Source: Labrys wisconsinensis
GTDB lineage: Bacteria > Pseudomonadota > Alphaproteobacteria > Rhizobiales > Labraceae
Length of the DNA: 64,000 bases
Assembly: GCF_030814995.1 (NCBI RefSeq)
Contig: NZ_JAUSVX010000010.1
Location: 186,001 to 250,000 of the forward strand
Direction: 5' to 3'
In this document: one piece after another, positions 58,879-64,000 of the stretch
Layout: each line of letters starts with the position of its first letter
Position numbering within the stretch: position 1 is the stretch's first letter
The notes under the pieces: generated by a model
Database searches by the model: none
Told to the model about the DNA's origin: nothing
What the model saw: only the letters and a program-made list of their open reading frames with translations
Program-made: the position numbers and the translations under genes

Positions 58879-60051
58879 TCACCAGTCGACGATGGTGCCG
58901 TCGTCGAGGACGGCGTTGGTGGTGTGCAGCACTTCCGGCTGGAACGGGTGGGCGGCGCAGGCCGCCTCGTCGACGGTGATCCCGAGGCCCGGCGCCTCCG
59001 GCACCTGCCAGAAGCCGTCGATCATGCGGATCGGGCCCTGCACCACCTCGAAATACCAGGGCACGGCGCCGACCATCTCCTCCTGGATGACATGGTTGGG
59101 CGTCGACACCGCGAAATGCAGCGCCGCCACCCCGGCGATCGGCCCGAGCGGGTTGTGCGGCGCGACGCCGACCGAGACGGTCTCGGCCATGGCCGCGATC
59201 TTCTTGGCCTCGAGCAGGCCGCCGCAATGGCAGATGTCGGGCTGGGCGATGTCGACCGCGCGCGCCCGCAGCAGCTCGTCGAACTCCAGCCGGTCGACCA
59301 GGCGCTCGCCGGCGGCGATCGGCACGCTGGTCTTGGCTGCGATGGCAGCGAGGCCGGCGGTCTCGCCCGGCGGCAGCAGCTCCTCCACGAACATCGGCCG
59401 CCCCGGGGCGAGCGCCTCGACATAGGCCAGCGCCGCCCCGGCCGAGGCAGGCCGGCCGTGAAAGTCGACCATGATCTCGATGCCGGGCCCGACCGCGGCG
59501 CGCAGCGCCTCCATCATGCCCGCCACCTTGTCGACCTCCGGCAGCGGCGCGTGGAAATGGGTGTAGGGGATGAACACTGCCTTGAAGGCGCGGTAGCCCT
59601 TCTCGACCACCGCATGGGCGCGCTCCACCAGCGGCGCCGCGTCGAGGGTCTCGTAGACCGCGCGCATGTCGCCGAGGCCGAGATGGGTGTAGACGCGCAC
59701 CTTGTCGCGCACCTTGCCGCCGAGCAGGCGCCAGACCGGCAGGCCGAGATGCTTGCCATAGATGTCCCAGAGCGCGATCTCGATGCCGGAGATGGCGCTC
59801 ATGCCGATGGCGCCGAGCCGCCAGAACGAGTGCTTCTTCATCACCCGCACCGCCTGCTCGATGTCGCGCGGGTCGCGGCCGATGACGAGCGGCGTGAGAT
59901 CCTCGATCGCGCCGACCACGGCGCGCGTCTTCCACTCCAGCGTCGCCTCGCCCCAGCCGAACAGGCCGGGCTCGTCCGTCTCGACCTTGACGAACACCCA
60001 GTTGCGCATCTCCGCGTTGACCACGCGGGTGCTGATGCCGGTGATTTTCAA
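58879..60051 (-). CDS. Enolase-superfamily sugar acid dehydratase, D-galactonate dehydratase-like
   Basis: A 390-residue mandelate-racemase-type enzyme. I chose TTG 60051 because it gives the family start (M)KITGIST and has AGGA nearby; TTG 60072 would add seven residues. Metal ligands and catalytic residues are present: Asp-x-His in VDFHGRP, Glu in FVEELLPPGE, Glu in AAGERLVDR, His in APHNPLGP and Glu in IQEEMVG. This spacing is that of DgoD, which dehydrates D-galactonate to 2-keto-3-deoxygalactonate. A related aldonate is possible. It heads the dehydratase-SDR-transporter block. Confidence 0.88.
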   Translation of the reverse strand: MKITGISTRVVNAEMRNWVFVKVETDEPGLFGWGEATLEWKTRAVVGAIEDLTPLVIGRDPRDIEQAVRVMKKHSFWRLGAIGMSAISGIEIALWDIYGKHLGLPVWRLLGGKVRDKVRVYTHLGLGDMRAVYETLDAAPLVERAHAVVEKGYRAFKAVFIPYTHFHAPLPEVDKVAGMMEALRAAVGPGIEIMVDFHGRPASAGAALAYVEALAPGRPMFVEELLPPGETAGLAAIAAKTSVPIAAGERLVDRLEFDELLRARAVDIAQPDICHCGGLLEAKKIAAMAETVSVGVAPHNPLGPIAGVAALHFAVSTPNHVIQEEMVGAVPWYFEVVQGPIRMIDGFWQVPEAPGLGITVDEAACAAHPFQPEVLHTTNAVLDDGTIVDW

Positions 60052-60086
60052 GACGGGCGTTCCTCGCGTCAAAGCGACCTATTTAT

Positions 60087-60106
60087 CGTATGAATGCAGT
60101 CATACG
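60087..60106 (-). promoter_or_regulatory. Candidate operator upstream of the dehydratase operon
   Basis: CGTATGA (60087-60093) and TCATACG (60100-60106) are perfect inverted 7-mers around ATGCAG, 36 bases upstream of the called dehydratase start. GTATGA/TCATAC half-sites are typical of FCD-GntR sugar acid regulators; the regulator at 53395-54132 is one candidate. Confidence 0.5.
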
Positions 60107-60195
60107 CGGCCGTCGTCTTTCACGCAACTCCCCAGAACTCGACGAGATCGGAATTTCACGCTGGCAGAATTCCTTTGATTTATAGCATAAATAGA

Positions 60196-60225
60196 GCGGC
60201 CGCCAGGCTTGGAGCCGGCGGCCGC
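60196..60225 (-). terminator. Hairpin terminator of the MFS gene
   Basis: GCGGCCGCC (60196-60204) and GGCGGCCGC (60217-60225) form a perfect 9-bp stem with a 12-base loop, 18 bases past the MFS stop on the minus strand. An AT-rich stretch follows (CTCTATTTATG on that strand), with ATTTAT-AGC-ATAAAT at 60178-60192. Confidence 0.6.
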
Positions 60226-60242
60226 CCTGCTACGTGCTCGGC

Positions 60243-61439
60243 TCAGGCCGCCACCGCGACCGGGCGCAGCCGCACCCCGCCGAGGATGGTCAGCACCGCC
60301 AGGAGGAGGACCAGCGTGCTCGCGGCGAAGACCCCCGTGGCGCCGCTCGCGTCGAAGATCGCCCCGCCCACGGCCGCGCCGAGCGTGATGGCGAGCTGCA
60401 CCGCGGCGACCAGCAGGCCGCCGGCGCTCTCGGCCTGGTCCGGCACGGTGCGGGTCAGCCAGGTCGACCAGGCCACCGGCACGGCGCCGAAGGCCAGGCC
60501 CCACAGCGCGACCATCGCGGTGGCCGCGACCGGCACGCCGCCGAGGGCGAGGAGGCCGAGGCCGAGCAGGCTCATCAGCAGCGGCATGGCGACCAGCGTC
60601 AGCCTGAGGCTGCGCTCGAGCAGCAGTCCGGCCAGCATCGTGCCGACGAGATTGGCGATGCCGAAGCCGAGCAGGATGCCCGAGAGCGCGTTGATGCCGA
60701 CGCCCGTCACCGTCTCGAGGAAGGGCCTGATATAGGTGAAGACGGCGAAGTGCCCGGTGAACACCAAGAGCGCCGCCAGCATGCCGAGGCCGATGCCGGG
60801 ACGCGCCAGCACGTCGACGAGGGTGCGCAGGCGCGTCGAGCCGCTCGGCGCCATCCGCGGCAGCGTCGCGAGCTGGGCGGCGAGCACGACGAGGCCGAGC
60901 GCCGCCGCGATCAGGAAGACGCTGCGCCAGCCGATGATCGCGCCGAGATAGCTGCCGACCGGCGCGGCCAGGATGGTGGCGGCGGAGACGCCGCTGAAGA
61001 TCATGGAGAGGGCGCGCGGCACCAGCGCCTCCGGCACCAGGCGCATCGCCACGGCGGCGGACATGGTCCAGAAGCCGCCGATGGCCATGCCGAGCAGCAC
61101 GCGCCCGAGGAGCAGCAGCGGCAGGCCGGGCGCGAAGGCGACGATGAGGTTCGAGACGATCAGCAGCACCGAGAAGCCGAGCAGCACCAGCCGCCGGTCG
61201 ACGCGGCGCGTCGCGGCGGAGATCAGGAGGCTCGTCACCATGCCGACGATCGCGGTCGCCGTGACCGCCTGGCCGGCCGTGCCCTCGCTGATGCGCAGAT
61301 CCGCCGCCATCGGCGTCAGCAGGCTGGCCGGCAGGAACTCCGCCGTCACCAGCCCGAAGACGCCGAGCGTCATCGAGACCACGGCACCCCACGCGGGCGC
61401 CGCCCGCGCGCCCGCCTCCCCTGTCAACGCCTGGTTCAT
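60243..61439 (-). CDS. DHA1-family MFS exporter, NepI/AraJ-like
   Basis: A 398-residue, 12-helix major-facilitator protein: LGVFGLVTAEFLPASLLTPMAADL, ATAIVGMVTSLLISAATRRVDRRLVLLG (motif A), LLGRVLLGMAIGGFWTMSAAVAMRLVP and FSGVSAATILAAPVGSYLGAIIGWRSVF. These blocks fit the NepI/PbuE/AraJ exporters, which move nucleosides, sugars or drugs out of the cell. It is divergent from an AraC regulator, 112 bases start to start, a common pairing in which the regulator controls the exporter. Confidence 0.88.
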   Translation of the reverse strand: MNQALTGEAGARAAPAWGAVVSMTLGVFGLVTAEFLPASLLTPMAADLRISEGTAGQAVTATAIVGMVTSLLISAATRRVDRRLVLLGFSVLLIVSNLIVAFAPGLPLLLLGRVLLGMAIGGFWTMSAAVAMRLVPEALVPRALSMIFSGVSAATILAAPVGSYLGAIIGWRSVFLIAAALGLVVLAAQLATLPRMAPSGSTRLRTLVDVLARPGIGLGMLAALLVFTGHFAVFTYIRPFLETVTGVGINALSGILLGFGIANLVGTMLAGLLLERSLRLTLVAMPLLMSLLGLGLLALGGVPVAATAMVALWGLAFGAVPVAWSTWLTRTVPDQAESAGGLLVAAVQLAITLGAAVGGAIFDASGATGVFAASTLVLLLAVLTILGGVRLRPVAVAA

Positions 61440-61491
61440 CGAACGTCCTTTCGCATGTGCATTTTGCGTTGCAGCAAAGGTAGGATGGACA

Positions 61492-61543
61492 TTTCGGACG
61501 GACCATGCCATCAAATCCGGAATGCTTGATCGAAAGTCCGAAA
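61492..61543. promoter_or_regulatory. Paired half-sites between the MFS and AraC genes
   Basis: TTTCGGAC (61492-61499) and GTCCGAAA (61536-61543) are perfect inverted 8-mers 36 bases apart in the divergent promoter region, suitable for an AraC-type dimer. Confidence 0.45.
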
Positions 61544-61551
61544 CTCGCCCG

Positions 61552-62520
61552 ATGGCGGGGGCCCGCCCGCCGGCCGATCTCGTGAGCGAGCTGCTCATGG
61601 GCATGCGGCTGTTCGGGCTCGACTATCGCCGCATCCAGATCAGCCCGCCCTTCGGCATCCGCTTCGGCACGGTGGAGGGGCGGGCGCAGTTCCATTTCGT
61701 CGCCCGCGGCCCGGTGTTCCTGCGCGAGCCCGACGGCACGCTGCATGCCATGGCGGCGGGCGACGCCGTGCTGCTGCCACGCGGCGGCGCGCACGACCTC
61801 GTCTCCGGGCCCGATCTGCCCGGCCGCGACCTCGCCGCTTTCGAGACGGCGCCGCTCTGCCGCAATGTCGGCGCCATCGCGGCCTGCGACGGCGATTGTC
61901 CCGAGACCGGCGCCCTGGTGTTCAGCGGCTGCATGGAGTTCGACCTCGGCACCATGCACGCCCTGGTGGCGCTGATGCCCGGGGTGATGTTCGTCGGCAC
62001 GCTGCTGGACCGCTATCCCGAGATCCTGCCGATGCTGGAGGCGATGGAGCGCGAGGCGCGCAGCGAGCGGGCGGGCTTTGCCGGCATCCTGGCCCGGCTC
62101 GCCGACGTCATCTCCGCCTTCATCGTCCGGGGCTGGGTCGAGTGCGGCTGCGGCGATGCCAGCGGCTGGGTGGCGGCCCTGCGCGACCCGCGCCTCGGCC
62201 GCGTCATCGCCGCGCTGCATCACGACCCCGGCCGGGACTGGACCCTCTCCGAGCTCGCGGCCGCGATGGGCAGCTCGCGCTCGGTGTTCGCCGAGCGCTT
62301 CCTGGCCGTGACCGGCATGACGCCGCTGCGCTACCTCACCGAGCTGCGCATGCGCCTCGCCGCGCAATGGATCGGGCGCGACCGCATGCCGATCGACGCG
62401 GCGGCGCACCGCCTCGGCTACGGCTCCCAGGCCGCCTTCAGCCGCGCCTTCAAGCGGGTGATCGGCCGGCCCCCCGGCGCGGCGCGCTCCGACCCCGGCG
62501 CTGCCCGCCTCATGCCCTGA
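61552..62520 (+). CDS. AraC-family transcriptional regulator with cupin_6-like domain
   Basis: A 322-residue regulator. The N-terminal cupin-like domain (FHFVARGPVFLREPDGTLHAMAAGDAVLLPRGGAHDLVSGP) is of the type found beside MFS exporters. The C-terminal double helix-turn-helix reads LSELAAAMGSSRSVFAERFLAVTGMTPLRYLTELRMRLAAQWI and AAHRLGYGSQAAFSRAFKRVIGRPPGAAR. I prefer ATG 61552 because ATG 61522 would place a half-site inside the coding region. Two cysteine clusters (APLCRN, ACDGDC, FSGC) lie mid-protein and could sense redox or metal. Confidence 0.88.
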   Translation: MAGARPPADLVSELLMGMRLFGLDYRRIQISPPFGIRFGTVEGRAQFHFVARGPVFLREPDGTLHAMAAGDAVLLPRGGAHDLVSGPDLPGRDLAAFETAPLCRNVGAIAACDGDCPETGALVFSGCMEFDLGTMHALVALMPGVMFVGTLLDRYPEILPMLEAMEREARSERAGFAGILARLADVISAFIVRGWVECGCGDASGWVAALRDPRLGRVIAALHHDPGRDWTLSELAAAMGSSRSVFAERFLAVTGMTPLRYLTELRMRLAAQWIGRDRMPIDAAAHRLGYGSQAAFSRAFKRVIGRPPGAARSDPGAARLMP

Positions 62521-62622
62521 TACCGCCCCTTCCGTTCGAAGGCTCGTCCGGGACAGCATCGCGCGCCGAGATTACCAGCGGCGCTCCGATCAACCTTATA
62601 ATAATTCATAATAAGAATAATA

Positions 62623-62656
62623 GTTGCATAATTTCATAAGAAAATAATTATGCAAC
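62623..62656. promoter_or_regulatory. AT-rich inverted repeat upstream of the TonB receptor gene
   Basis: GTTGCATAATT (62623-62633) and AATTATGCAAC (62646-62656) are perfect inverted 11-mers separated by 12 bases, in the most AT-rich patch of the window (about 62597-62690). It may be a terminator for the araC gene or an operator for the receptor gene 136 bases downstream. Confidence 0.5.
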
Positions 62657-62696
62657 GATCCGTTTTTATTTGTTGATTATCGCGATCCTATCAGTC

Positions 62697-62719
62697 GATT
62701 GTACGACCTACATACAATC
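62697..62719 (+). promoter_or_regulatory. Second inverted repeat upstream of the TonB receptor gene
   Basis: GATTGTA (62697-62703) and TACAATC (62713-62719) are perfect inverted 7-mers around nine bases, 74 bases before the receptor ATG. This is a plausible operator; no Fur, RirA or Irr consensus was recognised. Confidence 0.45.
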
Positions 62720-62792
62720 AAACCGACGGCGAATACTGATAAGGCCGAAAAGGCAAGAAGCGCCGCGGGGATATCGCGTGGGAGGGCAAGAG

Positions 62793-64000
62793 ATGCTGCG
62801 CCATTTCTTGTTGCTGTCGTCCGTTGCCATCGTGAATGCCGCCCTGCTCGCTCCGGCCCGGGCGCAGGATGCACCGCCCGACGCCGGCGGCCTGGTGCTG
62901 CCCGGCATCGACGTGATCGACACCGCGCCGACCGGCGGCGCCATCGCCCGCGACAAGGTGCCGGCCGAGGTCCAGACGCTGTCGGCCGACGATTTCGCCA
63001 AGACCGGCTCGGCGGCGAGCACCGAGGCCCTGTTCCAGCGCCTGCCGGGTGTCACCCTGTCCGATGTCCAGGGCAACGGCTTCCTGTCCGACCTCTATTT
63101 CCGCGGCTTCGACGCTTCGCCCCTGCAGGGCACCTCGCAGGGCCTCGCCATCTACCAGAACGGCGTGCGCATCAACGAAACCTTCGGCGACACCGTCAAC
63201 TGGGACCTGATCCCCGAGGAGGCGATCGACCGGGCGGACCTGTGGACCAACAACCCCGCCTTCGGCCTCAACGCCCTCGGCGGGGCGCTCAACCTGACCA
63301 TGAAGAACGGCTTCACCTTCCAGGGCCTCGACGTGAAGCTGATGGGCGGCTCCAACGGCCGGATCCAGGGCTCGATGCAATATGGCAAGCAGATCGGCCC
63401 CTGGGGCCTCTACGTCGCCATCGACGGCCTGCACGACGACGGCTGGCGCGACTTCTCGCCCTCGGAGCTGAAGCGGGCCTATGCCGACCTCGGCTATAAG
63501 GTCGACGGCGCCGAGTTCCACCTCAACGCCACCGCCGCCGACAACAGCCTGGGCGTGGTCGGCCCGACGCCGGTGCAGATGCTCGACCAGCGCTATGGCA
63601 GCGTCTACACCTCGCCCCAGACCACCACCAACAAGCTGTTCATGCTCGATTTCAACGGCAAGGTCGAGCTCTCGCCGACCTGGACCGTGCAGGCCGACCT
63701 CTACTTCCGCCATTTCGAGCAGGCCCATGTCGACGGCAACGACACCGACGCTTCGCCGGACAATTGCCCCTCCTCCCTGTCCGGCTTCATCTGCCTCAGC
63801 GCCGACGACTTCCCGGCGGGGACCCCGGCCTCGCAGCTGGTGCTGCGGGACGCCAAGGGCAACCCGATCCCGGCGAGCGTGCTGAACGGCAACACCCCCG
63901 CCTCGCTCGACCGGACCTGGACCAAGGCCAACACCGAAGGCGGCTCGCTGCAGTTCACCAACACCGACCCGCTGTTCGGCTTCCCCAACCATTTCACCAT
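62793..64000 (+). CDS. TonB-dependent outer-membrane receptor, 5' part
   Basis: 402 codons are present before the window edge; the rest lies beyond. ATG 62793 follows GGAGGGCAAG. Signal peptide: FLLLSSVAIVNAALLAPARAQ. A short segment with LPGIDVIDTAP may be the TonB box region. The plug domain follows (TEALFQRLPGVTLSDVQGNG, LYFRGFDASPLQGTSQGLAIYQNGVRINE, DLIPEEAIDRADLWTNNPAFGLNALGGALNL), then the first barrel strands (SNGRIQGSMQYGKQIGPWGLYVAIDG). No N-terminal signalling domain is seen. The ligand is unknown. The upstream AT-rich inverted repeats suggest tight regulation. Confidence 0.93.
   Translation, partial: MLRHFLLLSSVAIVNAALLAPARAQDAPPDAGGLVLPGIDVIDTAPTGGAIARDKVPAEVQTLSADDFAKTGSAASTEALFQRLPGVTLSDVQGNGFLSDLYFRGFDASPLQGTSQGLAIYQNGVRINETFGDTVNWDLIPEEAIDRADLWTNNPAFGLNALGGALNLTMKNGFTFQGLDVKLMGGSNGRIQGSMQYGKQIGPWGLYVAIDGLHDDGWRDFSPSELKRAYADLGYKVDGAEFHLNATAADNSLGVVGPTPVQMLDQRYGSVYTSPQTTTNKLFMLDFNGKVELSPTWTVQADLYFRHFEQAHVDGNDTDASPDNCPSSLSGFICLSADDFPAGTPASQLVLRDAKGNPIPASVLNGNTPASLDRTWTKANTEGGSLQFTNTDPLFGFPNHFT

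Noticed and set aside
1-64000. tRNA or rRNA genes, CRISPR arrays, insertion sequences, phage genes
   Set aside because: I looked for tRNA-like GGTTCGAATC/CCA ends, regularly spaced repeats and transposase or phage motifs and found none I could support.

Overview
The window is high-GC DNA with long, tightly packed operons. It carries many sugar ABC transporters, FCD-type GntR regulators, an RpoE-ChrR singlet-oxygen sigma/anti-sigma pair, and GC-rich intergenic palindromes. Together these suggest a soil or plant-associated alphaproteobacterium of the order Hyphomicrobiales (Rhizobiales), possibly Labrys- or Bosea-like. The genus is a guess. No rRNA, tRNA, CRISPR array, transposase or integrase was seen.

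Layout. 1-1507: the tail of a gene, an L-xylulose-reductase-like dehydrogenase, and a higBA toxin-antitoxin pair with a palindromic operator. 1629-11613: a catabolic and transport block headed by a NanR/UxuR-like GntR regulator with its own palindromic site. It holds an ABM-fold protein, an HpcH/HpaI aldolase, a 2-hydroxyacid dehydrogenase, a complete CUT1 sugar ABC transporter with a Tat-type binding protein, and a D-apionate-lactonase-like protein. 11855-15886: a Ugp-like transporter without its own ATPase, followed by a GpdQ-type phosphodiesterase. 15911-23413: an MFS transporter, dapB, parDE, a 3-hydroxyaspartate-aldolase-like PLP enzyme paired with an amidohydrolase, and secreted proteins of unknown function.

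23556-31595 is a lipid-stress locus. Two divergent operons start from back-to-back promoters of the form TGATCC-N18-TA; a third such promoter precedes a DUF2177 gene. The genes are rpoE, chrR (all eight known metal ligands conserved), an esterase, DUF1295, two cyclopropane-synthase-like methyltransferases, DUF1365 and a flavin amine-oxidase-like protein. The most economical reading is a self-contained singlet-oxygen regulon that remodels membrane fatty acids.

31690-34460 holds an Lrp regulator divergent from an aminotransferase and an RraA-like aldolase. At 34470-34906 lies a 5'-truncated copy of the last ~145 codons of emrB. The full emrB gene lies at 43747-45294 in the same orientation. The 8.8 kb between the copies is a compact catabolic islet: a CUT2 transporter, a histidine-rich LVIVD beta-propeller, a hydroxypyruvate-isomerase-like protein, a hydratase, a dehydrogenase, a GntR regulator, a racemase-like protein and an ABM-fold protein. 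This arrangement is what single-crossover integration of a circle carrying an emrB 3' fragment would leave.

45287-47010 completes marR-emrA-emrB with a perfect MarR-type palindrome. 47793-60051 is a long minus-strand sugar block: a rbs-like transporter with two different permeases and a Gfo/Idh oxidoreductase, an FCD regulator, an araFGH-like transporter, an SDR dehydrogenase and a galactonate-dehydratase-like enolase-superfamily enzyme. Candidate operators lie upstream of the first gene of each group. The window ends with an MFS exporter divergent from an AraC regulator, and the first 402 codons of a TonB-dependent receptor behind an AT-rich region with two inverted repeats.
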